Shown: one piece after another, positions 48,058 to 60,095 of the stretch
Position numbering within the stretch: position 1 is the first letter of the stretch
Layout of the letters: every line of letters starts with the position of its first letter
Assembly (NCBI RefSeq): GCF_035046485.1
Contig: NC_085136.1
Coordinates: 327,572,227-327,636,226 of the forward strand
DNA: 64,000 nt
Direction of reading: 5' to 3'
Origin: Aedes albopictus
Taxonomy: Eukaryota > Arthropoda > Insecta > Diptera > Culicidae
The notes under the pieces: generated by a model
Seen by the model: the letters and a program-made list of their open reading frames with translations, nothing else
Databases searched by the model: none
What the model was told of the DNA's origin: nothing
Translations under genes and position numbers: made by a program

Positions 48058-49160
48058 GCTGAGAAACTACGTTAGACCTGAAAATACCGGAATACGCAAG
48101 GGACTGAGTAACATTTGTAAGTTTAACAGATTCGTAGAACCCTTAACACCATCATAAAACCTGAAACAAATCATTCAGGTTTAATGGCGGTTGTCATAAC
48201 GTTCTTACAACTAGTTGGACTTCAAATTGTGTTTAAGATTGAATTTCAATTAACGTCGTCGGCTTCTAGAACCTTTTCAAGACTTATTGGTGTGCAAAAT
48301 ATTACTTAAAGGTAAAATATATTTAGCAGAAGTTCTTTAGGATGAAACTGGATCGGCTGATGTTTTTTTCCGATTTCTTTTGATTATTTAAAAGTAATTT
48401 ATACAGAATGCCTCCAATCGCTGATCGAAAAACAGATCTATCGTTCAATTCTCTACCGTTTTAAATTTAAATGCAATCGATTTCCCATCTCCTATTCGCC
48501 CGCCTGAATCGCTTTCATCCCACAAACAGAAAGGAAATCAGATTATTTCCTTTTTAAATCATCCACATTCAACAAACGCTTTTCATCAAAGAATCAGATC
48601 TGTCGGTGTCACCCTCTCTTTCTTCGACCAGCACCGAAGCGGAGAGGTAGGTACGAGATCCACAGCAGCAGTCAAGTGTGCTATCGATTTCCAACCTCAA
48701 ACGTTCTCGGAGTCAGTTTTTCCGAATCTGAAAACCCCACGCCATTCGTCGTTAGTACAGCTAGTCTGCCCGATATCGCAACCGTTGCGATCTAAACTAT
48801 TTTCCATCTTCGTCCGTCCGTTCGAGATTCGAAACTTCCCGACCAAAAAGAAGGAGGATGGTTTCCGTCGTTCGGTACCTTCTCCTGTCTGTCCGATCCA
48901 TAAAAGAGCGGAATTCCATTTTTTGTTGTCCTTTGAATTCGATTCCGATTTCCATTCGTTCGTACGTACAGGGGGAAAGCCCAGATTTTTATCGCTGAAA
49001 TTAGTCGTCGAAAAGTTGTGTTCCACTTCGAGCGGCACGGAAATTGCACTCACTGACTCACTGACTGGTTCTGCTCTAGTCGGTTTTCGAAATGGTGACC
49101 GAGGGGGAGGTAAGCTGATGTCTGAAAAGGATGAGGGAAAAAATCTGCCAAACTACTTAC
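48058..49160 (-). other. intron DNA downstream of the Rox8 exon
   Basis: Non-repetitive island between array B and the exon. Plus and minus frames (48697-49258) overlap without a recognised domain. A plus-strand ATGGTGACCGAGGGGGAG followed by GTAAGC at 49092-49115 resembles a short coding exon with donor, but it lies antisense 50 bp from the Rox8 donor and is probably chance. Confidence 0.5.
49131..49160 (-). promoter_or_regulatory. 5' splice site with U-rich tract downstream
   Basis: The intron after the Rox8 exon begins GTAAGTAG on the minus strand, close to the U1 consensus. A run ATTTTTTCCC follows about 17-26 nt into the intron. TIA-1-family proteins are known to bind U-rich stretches just downstream of 5' splice sites and help U1 recruitment. 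The position therefore fits possible autoregulation, which is inference. Confidence 0.6.
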
Positions 49161-49248
49161 GATATATCCCCAAAAGGAGCGAAGGCATCTTTCAGTGTCT
49201 GCGTTTCGATTTCCGGACTGAGATCGCCGACAAATATGTGATAATGCT
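49161..49248 (-). CDS. Rox8: Rox8 (TIA-1/TIAR homologue) internal exon, start of RRM2
   Basis: Read on the minus strand this 88-bp exon gives xAG, then 28 codons [28 protein letters not shown], then TC (split Ser codon). This is the beta1-alpha1 part of the second RRM of TIA-1/TIAR/Rox8, including RNP2 (IFVGDL) and the family signature SPEI..... AFAPFG. The acceptor is a long pyrimidine run ending ACTTCCAG just above 49248; the donor is GTAAGTAG just below 49161. Entry phase is 1 and exit phase is 2. Rox8 proteins are three-RRM RNA-binding proteins that act in alternative splicing, where they bind U-rich sequence below weak 5' splice sites, and in cytoplasmic mRNA silencing and stress granules. 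RRM1, the rest of RRM2, RRM3 and the C-terminal tail were not found here, so the flanking introns must be very large. The exon is flanked by satellite arrays but shows no frameshift or stop, so a pseudogene is unlikely. Family match is from memory. Confidence 0.93.
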
Positions 49249-49716
49249 CTGGAAGTAGAGAGAAAAAAAGGACGAGAAGAGAGAAGATTAACACCAGTGT
49301 AACTTTGTGAAGGGTGGAAAGGAGGGAAGAACGGGGAAGTAAGAGGTCGGTAAGGTGGTGGCGATGGTAAGTGAAAGGATACGGAACAAATTAAATTAAT
49401 CTCTATCGACTGTCAGATTGGTTGGTCGGGTTTCGTTTTTCTTTCGGATGGCTGCGGTGGACCATGGACACCGACCTTTTTGGTATTCCCTTGGCGGACT
49501 TTTTTCTTGATTCCGGAGGGTGTGCGATGTTGTTGTTTTCAGGTCTAAACTATTTGCTTTGGGAAAGTTAGTGGGTGTTTTTTTTTGTTTAAAATTAACA
49601 TAACCTATATAATCTACTGGAGCAGGTGACATATTTGGCTCCGTAATGCTATCCAACGTCTGAGCTCCTCAAACTGGCTTTCAGATAATCTTTAAATGTA
49701 TTCTCAAAACAACTTT
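49249..49716 (-). other. intron DNA upstream of the Rox8 exon
   Basis: Includes the pyrimidine-rich acceptor region of the exon (CTTCTCTCTTCTCGTCC and TTCTCTCTACTTCCAG on the minus strand), then single-copy sequence up to array C. Confidence 0.6.
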
Positions 49717-51572
49717 CCAGAGCTTCTCCATGCAGCTTTCCAATGCTTTTCCAAAGCTTCCTCAAGAAGCTTTCCAAAGCTTCCTCAAGAAGCTTTCCAA
49801 AGCTTCCTCAAAAAGTTTTCCAAAGCTTCCTCAAGTAGCTTTCCAAAGCTTCCTCAAGAAGCTTTCCAAAGCTTCCTCAAGAAGCTTTCCCAAGCCTCTT
49901 CAAGAAGCTTTCCAAAGCTTCCTCAAGAAGCTTTCCCAAGCCTCTTCAAGAAGCTTTCCAAAACTTCTCTATGAAGTATTCCAAAGATTTTCCAAGAAGC
50001 TTTCAAAAGCTTCTCCATAAGCTTTCCAAAGTTTCTCCAAGAAGCTTTCCAAACCTTCTCCAAGAAGCTTTCCAAACCTTCTCCATGAAGCTTTCCAAAG
50101 CATCTTCAAGAAGTTTTCCAAAGCTTCTCCGAGAAGCTTTGCAAAGCTTCTCCAAGAAGATTTCCAAAGCTTCTCCAAGAAGCTTTCCAAAGCTTCTCCA
50201 AGAAGCTTTCCAAAGTTTCTCCAAGAAGCTTTCCAAAGTTTCTCCAAGAAGCTTTCCAAAGCTTCTCCAAGAAGCTTTCCAAAGCTTCTCCAAGAAGCTT
50301 TCCAAAGATTCTCCAAGAAGCTTCCCAAAGATTCTCCAAGAAGCTTCCCAAAGATTCTCCAAGAAGAATTCTCAAGTTTCTCCAAGAAGCTATCCAAATA
50401 TTTTCCAAGAAGTTCTCCGAAGCTTCTCCAGAAAGCTTTCCAAAGTTTCTCCAACAAGATTTCTGAAGTTTCTCCTAGAAGCTTTCCAAAACTTCTTCAA
50501 GAATCATTCCTTAGCATATCGAAGAAGCTTTCCAAAGAAGCTTTCCAAACTTCAAGAAGCTTTCCAAACTTCTCCAAGAAGCTTTCCAAGGATTCTCCAA
50601 GAAGCTTCCCAAAGCTTCTCCAAGAAGCTTCCCAAAGATTCTCCAAGAAGCTTCCCAAAGATTCTCCAAGAAGATTTCTCAAGTTTCTCCAAGAAGCTAT
50701 CCAAATATTTTCCAAGAAGTTCTCCGAAGCTTCTCCAGAAAGCTTTCCAAAGTTTCTCCAACAAGATTTCTGAAGTTTCTCCTAGAAGCTTTCCAAAACT
50801 TCTTCAAGAATCATTCCTTAGCATATCGAAGAAGCTTTCCAAAGCTTCTTCAAGATGCTTTCCAAAGCTTCTCCAAGAAGCTTTCCAAACCATCTCTAAG
50901 ATGCTTTCCAGAGTTTCTCTTAGAAGCTTTCCGAAACTTCTCCAAGAAGCTTTCCAAAGCTTCTCCAAGGAGCTTTCAAAAGTTTCTCCAAGGAGCTTTT
51001 CAAAGTTTTTCCAAGAAGATTTAAAAGCTACTCGAAGAAGCTTTCCAAAGCTTCTCCAAGAAGCTTCCCAAAGCTTCTCAGAGAAGCTTTCCGAAGCTTC
51101 TACAATAGGCTTTCCAATGATTCTCCAAGAAGCTTTCCAAAGCTTCTCCAAAAAGCTTTCCAAACTTCTCCAAGAAGCTTTCCAAAGCTTCTCCAAGAAG
51201 CTTCCCAAAGCTTCTCCAAGAAGCTTTCCAAGGATTCTCCAAGAAGCTTCCCAAAAATTCTCCAAGAAGATTTCTCAAGTTTCTCCAAGAAGTTTCCCGA
51301 AGCTTCTCCAGAAAGCTTTCCAAAGTTTCTCCAACAAGATTTCTGAAGTTTCCCCAAGAAGCTCTCCAAAGATTCTCCAGGAAGCATTCCAAAGCTTCTT
51401 CAAGAAGATTTCTGAAGTTTCTCCAAGAAGCTTTCCAAAACTTCTTCAAGAATCATTCCTAAGCATATCGAAAAAGCTTTCCAAAGCTTCTCCGAGATGC
51501 TTTCCAAAGCTTCTCCAAGAAGCTTTCCAAACCATCTCTAAGAAGCTTCCCAGAGTTTCTCTTAGATGCTTT
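49717..51572. repeat. 23-bp satellite array C (AAGCTT type)
   Basis: About 80 units comprising AAAGCTTC, TCCAA, GAAGCTTT and CC. AAAGCTTC/GAAGCTTT form an 8-bp stem around TCCAA. A roughly 300-bp block is duplicated (50390-50530 and 50690-50830 share AAATATTTTCCAAGAAGTTC and ATCATTCCTTAGCATATCG). More diverged than arrays A and D. Open frames repeat every 23 residues. Confidence 0.93.
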
Positions 51573-51584
51573 TAAGAGCTTTTC

Positions 51585-52905
51585 AGTGCTTTTCAGCTTT
51601 TCAGTGAAACCTCGGAAAGCTTCCAGTGAAGCCTCGGAAAGCTTCCTGTGAAGCCTCGGAAAGCTTCCTGTGAAGCCTCGGAAAGCTTCCAGTGAAGCCT
51701 CGGCAATCTTCCAGTGAAGCCTCGGAAAGCTTTCAGTGAAGCCTCGGAAAGCTTCCAGTGAAGCCTCGGAAAGCTTCCAGTGAAGCCTCGGAAAGCTTCC
51801 AGTGAAGCCTCGGAAAGCTTCCAGTGAAGCCTCGGAAAGCTTCCAGTGAAGCCTCGGAAAGCTTCCAGTGAAGCCTCGGAAAGCTTCCAGTGAAGCCTCG
51901 GAAAGCTTCCAGTGAAGCCTCGGAAAGCTTCCAGTGAAGCCTCGGAAAGCTTCCAGTGAAGCCTCGGAAAGCTTCCAGTGAAGCCTCGGAAAGCTTCCAG
52001 TGAAGCCTCGGAAAGCTTCCAGTGAAGCCTCGGAAAGCTTCCAGTGAAGCCTCGGAAAGCTTCCAGTGAAGCCTCGGAAAGCTTCCAGTGAAGCCTCGGA
52101 AAGCTTCCAGTGAAGCCTCGGAAAGCTTCCAGTGAAGCCTCGGAAAGCTTCCAGTGAAGCCTCGGAAAGCTTCCAGTGAAGCCTCGGAAAGCTTCCAGTG
52201 AAGCCTCGGAAAGCTTCCAGTGAAGCCTCGGAAAGCTTCCAGTGAAGCCTCGGAAAGCTTCCAGTGAAGCCTCGGAAAGCTTCCAGTGAAGCCTCGGAAA
52301 GCTTCCAGTGAAGCCTCGGAAAGCTTCCAGTGAAGCCTCGGAAAGCTTCCAGTGAAGCCTCGGAAAGCTTCCAGTGAAGCCTCGGAAAGCTTCCAGTGAA
52401 GCCTCGGAAAGCTTCCAGTGAAGCCTCGGAAAGCTTCCAGTGAAGCCTCGGAAAGCTTCCAGTGAAGCCTCGGAAAGCTTCCAGTGAAGCCTCGGAAAGC
52501 TTCCAGTGAAGCCTCGGAAAGCTTCCAGTGAAGCCTCGGAAAGCTTCCAGTGAAGCCTCGGAAAGCTTCCAGTGAAGCCTCGGAAAGCTTCCAGTGAAGC
52601 CTCGGAAAGCTTCCAGTGAAGCCTCGGAAAGCTTCCAGTGAAGCCTCGGAAAGCTTCCAGTGAAGCCTCGGAAAGCTTCCAGTGAAGCCTCGGAAAGCTT
52701 CCAGTGAAGCCTCGGAAAGCTTCCAGTGAAGCCTCGGAAAGCTTCCAGTGAAGCTTCGGAAAGCTTCCAGTGAAGCCTCGGAAAGCTTCCAGTGAAGCCT
52801 CGGAAAGCTTCCAGTGAAGCCTCGGAAAGCTTCCAGTGAAGCTTCGGAAAGTTTCCAGTGAAGCTTCGGAAAGCTTCCAGTAAAAGCCTTTTTTGAAAGC
52901 CTCTC
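51585..52905. repeat. 22-bp satellite array D
   Basis: About 58 highly uniform units comprising GGAAAGCTTCC, AGTGAAGCCTC. GCTTC/GAAGC pair around CAGT. Shares AAGCTTCC and GAAGC words with array C, which it directly follows, but is far more homogeneous, suggesting recent expansion. Confidence 0.95.
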
Positions 52906-54547
52906 AGCTTCAGGTAATGTTACAGGATGTTTTTGAAAAACTTTTCAAATTATTAGTAAAATTGGTAAAATTCTGAAATTTTGTGAAACTATGATGTAAA
53001 ATCCCCAGCATTGTGAACCCTCACACCCGTTGAACCCAGACCAGTCAATAACGAGAAACATGAAGAAAAATTAGGATTTTCCTCACGCTGCTAACTGCCC
53101 AAGCTATCAAACAGAGACCGACTGGACCGAATAAACGACCTCGGACCATGGTTTCTCCGCTTCCCAAACAACGTTTGATCGTTCCGAGAAAAATCTTCGA
53201 CCAGAAAAAAGACTAGCGAAGGGAACCTAAAAGACTTCTTCCTTCGATCGTTTGCGTTGTCTAGTCGCCACGTTGGTTCAGCCTCGTTCCGAAAGGATGA
53301 GGCTTCTGAGATTGACTGCCTGGTTGACTAGCGGTGGACCGTCAATTCGACGGAGGGGTTAGGGTTTCCGCGAAAAGGTGATGAAGAATTTGTGGGACTA
53401 CATTTGGAAGTGGTTGGAAGCATAGCAGAAGATAGAAAAGGAATTCCATAGTAAATAAAACATGCCGGCAAGCGTTTCCATCTCAATGGTGCCAAACCAG
53501 GGAGCGATTGTGGTAAACACGCGCCAAATGAAATAAAATTCGTTCAGATGTTTTTGTTTTGTTTTAAATTTTCATAGGACTAGATTTTTTTGCTCTCGAC
53601 TGTTTGAACTCATTAAATACTTTTGTTTTGCTGAATGAATATTTCTCGTACTGTTTTACACAAATTTGTTCCGTATTTCAATTTATTGTTTTTAAATTTT
53701 TATATTTTTTATATTTTTTTCTTTTTTTTTATTTGTTTACTGTTTTATTTTTTTAATGCTGTTATTGTAAATGTAATGATTGTTATAATGTTTTTGAGAC
53801 TGTTATCTATTACAAAAGTCATATTTCACAATTCGTTGATCACATCATGGAACAACATTTATAAAAAAATCCAATAGATTAATCGATCGACAGATTTTTT
53901 TTAATTTTTTTACCTTTTCACGAAAAAAGTCCCCAGGTCTCGAACACATGTTTGTATCTCAGACGGCCACAGAGCAATGCTTCATGAGTTCCATCGCACT
54001 CATAGACGAAACAGCCATTAGGCTGGAAAATAAATGAAGGTGCATCCAGCGACAAAGACCATCGGTTTGGTTCAATTTGTATTTAGATTAAACAATAACA
54101 AATAATAAATGACACACGATGAATGGTTTCTCATCGGTTGGGCCGAATTGCGTGGTTGGTACTAACAACTGTGAACAGTGCCAGTGCAATGGAGGGAAGG
54201 AGAGACGTCCGGAAGCAATTCGAAACATGAGGAATTCGATAACGTTTGCCGGTTGTTCGGTGCGGTTCGATGGTGCAACGTGACTGAGTATCGATACCAG
54301 CAGACTGAACGGACCTGCTAGCCGTATGGAATAGCAAATGAAAGTGATACTTCAAAAGAGAATTACAATTTTGCATCGGTGATGGAATACGTATGGTCGC
54401 TTTTTCGATTAAATTGATTGTTTTCGGTTTGGGTTGTTCGGAAAGTTGAGTCCGGTTGGGAGTAATGGCAGCTGTTGAACGGTGTTCAGTTGTCGTTTTA
54501 AAATGTAGTAGATTTCCCTGGAATGAATTTTGTTTAATAGATATCAG
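52906..54547. other. single-copy and AT-rich DNA between arrays D and F
   Basis: GC-richer at 53.0-53.5 kb, T-rich at 53.6-53.9 kb. No recognised exon, RNA or element. Confidence 0.35.
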
Positions 54548-55408
<861 letters not shown>

Positions 55409-56320
55409 GAGTGTCCCATTCAATAGACCTGGACTTCAATTCAAGAGTCTCAGTGCAGGGACATTCTTCACTGCACTTGTCTTATACAAATTATAATAAA
55501 TCTAACAAAACTCACGCAAAAGCATGGTCAAGAAGCTTCTCATTACCACACCATGCCATCAATCAACCACTCTCACTTTGCCACTGTACGTACCAAAATC
55601 CACACTGCAACAAATTCCCCGAGAAATTGAAATCTACTCCACTCCACGCCAGTTATTAGTTGGATTTCTGGCTAGTGGCTGCTCCAAAACCACTTTAAGG
55701 CTCCGGCTTCGGCTCCAGCCATCTTACACTCCCTCATCCCGGTGCAGCTTAAATCGAGTTGAAATGAAACCAAATTGCTGTAATTCATCGTGTGCATCCT
55801 CACACCTCTCTGCTCGGTTCCACCGCGCAGCAAGTGTTTCTATTTGGATGACCTTTCTCGGTTCTCGAGTCTCGAATGTGGTGGGTTCGAGCTGTTGCTG
55901 CTGGTGCACTATGAACCATTCGGACGCTGGCGACGGTTCCATTCCCACACAGTTGCTGCTGCAGTTCTCGAAGTTGGCACACAGCGTGGCCCTGGTCGCG
56001 CTACATCGCCACCACCTGGATCCTGGATCAAACCACGGCGAGCACGAAAGTACCACTGCACTGGACTGGACTTCACTGTTGCTCGGGAATAAACCAACAG
56101 CAGCAGCAGCAACAGCCATGGACCGTCGTCGTCCATGAAGAGAAGGATTAACATGGTTTAGCTCCACGTTGGCGCTGGCACTGGCTAAAGCCTGAACGGC
56201 GAGAGGGGTTTTGTAAAATTTAAAATTTTGGGATATGTGTTGCATCCAGGACCGGGTTTGGCGACAAGACTCGTTTCCAGACCGGCTGTGAAAGGGCATG
56301 GACGTGTTCAAGGGTTGAAT
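55409..56320. other. single-copy block between arrays F and G
   Basis: Balanced composition with overlapping frames on both strands; contains glutamine/leucine-type CAGCAGCAG runs. I recognise no domain. Confidence 0.35.
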
Positions 56321-56322
56321 GT

Positions 56323-58838
56323 CGATTTCGATTCGATATCGATTCGATTTCGATTCGATTTCGATTCGATTTCGATTCGATTTCGATTCGATTTCGATTC
56401 GATTTCGATTCGATTTCGATTCGATTTCGATTCGATTTCGATTCGATTTCGATTCGATTTCGATTCGATTTCGATTCGATTTCGATTCGATTTCGATTCG
56501 ATTTCGATTCGATTTCGATTCGATTTCGATTCGATTTCGATTCGATTTCGATTCGATTTCGATTCGATATCGATTCGATTTCGATTCGATTTCGATTCGA
56601 TTTCGATTCGATTTCGATTCGATTTCGATTCGATTTCGATTCGATTTCGATTCGATTTCGATTCGATTTCGATTCGATTTCGATTCGATTTCGATTCGAT
56701 TTCGATTCGATTTCGATTCGATTTCGATTCGATTTCGATTCGATTTCGATTCGATTTCGATTCGATTTCGATTCGATTTCGATTCGATTTCGATTCGATT
56801 TCGATTCGATTTCGATTCGATTTCGATTCGATTTCGATTCGATTTCGATTCGATTTCGATTCGATTTCGATTCGATTTCGATTCGATTTCGATTCGATTT
56901 CGATTCGATTTCGATTCGATTTCGATTCGATTTCGATTCGATTTCGATTCGATTTCGATTCGATTTCGATTCGATTTCGATTCGATTTCGATTCGATTTC
57001 GATTCGATTTCGATTCGATTTCGATTCGATTTCGATTCGATTTCGATTCGATTTCGATTCGATTTCGATTCGATTTCGATTCGATTTCGATTCGATTTCG
57101 ATTCGATTTCGATTCGATTTCGATTCGATTTCGATTCGATTTCGATTCGATTTCGATTCGATTTCGATTCGATTTCGATTCGATTTCGATTCGATTTCGA
57201 TTCGATTTCGATTCGATTTCGATTCGATTTCGATTCGATTTCGATTCGATTTCGATTCGATTTCGATTCGATTTCGATTCGATTTCGATTCGATTTCGAT
57301 TCGATTTCGATTCGAGTTCGATTCGATTTCGATTCGATTTCGATTCGATTTCGATTCGATTTCGATTCGATTTCGATTCGATTTCGATTCGATTTCGATT
57401 CGATTTCGATTCGATTTCGATTCGATTTCGATTCGATTTCGATTCGATTTCGATTCGATTTCGATTCGATTTCGATTCGATTTCGATTCGATTTCGATTC
57501 GATTTCGATTCGATTTCGATTCGATTTCGATTCGATTTCGATTCGATTTCGATTCGATTTCGATTCGATTTCGATTCGATTTCGATTCGATTTCGATTCG
57601 ATTTCGATTCGATTTCGATTCGATTTCGATTCGATTTCGATTCGATTTCGATTCGATTTCGATTCGATTTCGATTCGATTTCGATTCGATTTCGATTCGA
57701 TTTCGATTCGATATCGATTCGATTTCGATTCGATTTCGATTCGATTTCGATTCGATTTCGATTCGATTTCGATTCGATTTCGATTTCGATTCGATTTCGA
57801 TTCGATTTCGATTCGATTTCGATTCGATTTCGATTCGATTTCGATTCGATTTCGATTCGATTTCGATTCGATTTCGATTCGATTTCGATTCGATTTCGAT
57901 TCGATTTCGATTTCGATTCGATTTCGATTCGATTTCGATTCGATTTCGATTCGATTTCGATTCGATTTCGATTCGATTTCGATTCGATTTCGATTCGATT
58001 TCGATTCGATTTCGATTCGATTTCGATTCGATTTCGATTCGATTTCGATTCGATTTCGATTCGATTTCGATTCGATTTCGATTCGATTTCGATTCGATTT
58101 CGATTCGATTTCGATTCGATTTCGATTCGATTTCGATTCGATTTCGATTCGATTTCGATTCGATTTCGATTCGATTTCGATTCGATTTCGATTCGATTTC
58201 GATTCGATTTCGATTCGATTTCGATTCGATTTCGATTCGATTTCGATTCGATTTCGATTTGATTTCGATTCGATTTCGATTCGATTTCGATTCGATTTCG
58301 ATTCGATTTCGATTCGATTTCGATTCGATTTCGATTCGATTTCGATTCGATTTCGATTCGATTTCGATTCGATTTCGATTCGATTTCGATTCGATTTCGA
58401 TTCGATTTCGATTCGATTTCGATTCGATTTCGATTCGATTTCGATTCGATTTCGATTCGATTTCGATTCGATTTCGATTCGATTTCGATTCGATTTCGAT
58501 TCGATTTCGATTCGATTTCGATTCGATTTCGATTCGATTTCGATTCGATTTCGATTCGATTTCGATTCGATTTCGATTCGATTTCGATTCGATTTCGATT
58601 CGATTTCGATTCGATTTCGATTCGATTTCGATTCGATTTCGATTCGATTTCGATTCGATTTCGATTCGATTTCGATTCGATTTCGATTCGATTTCGATTC
58701 GAGTTCGATTCGATTTCGATTCGATTTCGATTCGATTTCGATTCGATTTCGATTCGATTTCGATTCGATTTCGATTCGATTTCGATTCGATTTCGATTCG
58801 ATTTCGTTTTGATTTCGTTTTGATTTCGATTCGATTTC
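56323..58838. repeat. 11-bp satellite array G (CGATT + CGATTT)
   Basis: About 228 copies of an 11-bp unit of one CGATT and one CGATTT. Doubled 6-mers occur near 57.78 and 57.91 kb. Rare variants are GATATCG (56.33, 56.57, 57.71 kb) and GAGTTCG (57.31, 58.70 kb). Both strands stay open (FDSISIRFRFD / SKSNRNRIEIE), giving frames of 900-1000 codons that are not genes. Confidence 0.97.
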
Positions 58839-59464
58839 AAATCAAAGAGTGGTTATGGGCCCATTTCGCGCCTTGCACGCCGCTGTTCATCGCCAGCACC
58901 GCTACCAGCTTGCAATGGGCTTCTCGGTTCGTTGCATCTTTTATGCATCAGCCGCATATAATTTTTCATGTATGGATGACTGGAAAAAGCACATCTAAAA
59001 TTAATATCATCATCTACGGCCACTCGCCATTGACCAAATGCTGTTGCTGGTGGCTGGCATGACAGTCGCTGGTCCTGGTGTGGTTCTGTCCCGGCACTCG
59101 ACTCCATTGGACCGACAGACGCCAAAATGCATCGCCACCACCACCACCGGTCGATGCGGGTGCCAGCGGACGTGGCCAGGTAGGGAGTCGACATTAGCAG
59201 TGGCACCTTGTGCAATTTTTACTCTGCATTCCGGGTACATAATCGCGCGCTTGCCGTGAGCATTGAAACCGTCGCCGCCGCTGCTGTCGTGGGTGGGCTG
59301 GCTGGTTGGCTCGGTTAGTTTGCTTGGTCTGGCATTCCGAAGGTGGTGTCGAGAATGAATGTTGTAGGTGCTGCTGTGGCATACATAAAACAAAAATTCT
59401 GAGGTGAGCTGAATGTGAATTTTATTTCGGTTTCTTCCTCCCAGGTTGTAGTTTTGGTGCTCAC
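58839..59464. other. single-copy block
   Basis: GC-richer with frames on both strands; borders the candidate exon at 59465. Nothing else recognised. Confidence 0.35.
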
Positions 59465-59539
59465 TTCGGGATCCGGAACCGAAGGAAACGGCGACATCGT
59501 ATAATGCCCAAAGTGGTTCTGCTCTAGGTTCACCATTTG
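59465..59539 (-). CDS. candidate 75-bp cassette exon (possibly Rox8)
   Basis: On the minus strand a branch-like CTAAAA lies about 20 nt before an acceptor GAATTTTTCAG. A 75-bp segment follows, ending CCCGAA before a donor GTGAGC. It is open in two frames. In one it reads MVNLEQNHFGHY followed by TMSPFPSVPDPE. In the phase required by the Rox8 exon at 49161-49248 (one base carried in) it reads NGEPRAEPLWALYD then VAVSFGSGSR, and its last A would complete an AAG Lys codon before HYHIF. The length is a multiple of three. Vertebrate TIA1 and TIAL1 have small alternative exons at the RRM1-RRM2 junction, which makes the idea attractive, but I recognise no homologue of this peptide. The acceptor has only a short pyrimidine tract. 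It may be chance open sequence in an intron. Confidence 0.3.
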
Positions 59540-59784
59540 CTGAAAAATTCGGCTTTTAGTCTATTGCTGATGGCTTTTGGATACTCTTTTTCCAGCTTAC
59601 TTTGCCGGAACGACTTGATTTTCTTTCTTTACTTTTCTTACAGGAAGAAGAGTCGGATGATCACTGATTTCGCTTGTGAACCACATAAACTGTACTTCAG
59701 AATGTTCTTATGTAGCGTAGAAACCCCATTGATGTCAATAGATCTTAACGAACCTTCAGTAGCATTACTGATATTTATTGGCTA

Positions 59785-60095
59785 CTAGCTGTCCCGGCAA
59801 ACTTTGTCTTGCCAAGCTGTGGTGGTTTGACAACTGTTGAGATCATAACGTCACCGCACTCTAGATTGGTTTCATTTCAATCGTGTTGATTTCCTTCCCA
59901 GCTCACGAAAATCAGTACCTACTTTATCAATTTGGTTATTTTTCTAGTTGTTTTTCGTAACTTTTTGGACATATAAACACAGCCAACACGAATACGAACC
60001 GAACCGTGCAAGAGTCAAGCTGATCGGTTCATCCGTTCTTGAGTTTTGTTGCCTCAAAGGGACTTCAAACTCATTTTTATATATATAGATTGAAA
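59785..60095. repeat. dispersed repeat with CCCGGCAAAC and TATATATATAGAT ends
   Basis: CTAGCTGTCCCGGCAAACTT at one end; TCCGTTCTTGAGTTTTGTTG and CATTTTTATATATATAGAT at the other. I recall similar paired ends in many insect genomes, probably the 3' part of a non-LTR element. The family name is not known to me. Confidence 0.5.

Noticed and set aside
1..49160. Remaining Rox8 exons (rest of RRM2, RRM3, C-terminus)
   Set aside because: I looked for the RNP1 core (KGYGFVSF-type) and other family landmarks on the minus strand by eye and found none; a tblastn search would be decisive.
49969..51575. Frames of 100-534 codons on both strands of array C
   Set aside because: Periodic 23-residue translation of a 23-bp satellite, not a coiled-coil gene.
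39455..52905. CRISPR-like array
   Set aside because: Direct repeats have no unique spacers, the context is eukaryotic and there are no cas genes.
55724..59062. Frames of 944-1038 codons over the CGATT/CGATTT array
   Set aside because: An 11-bp repeat free of stop trinucleotides on both strands; the non-repeat tails show no recognised domain.
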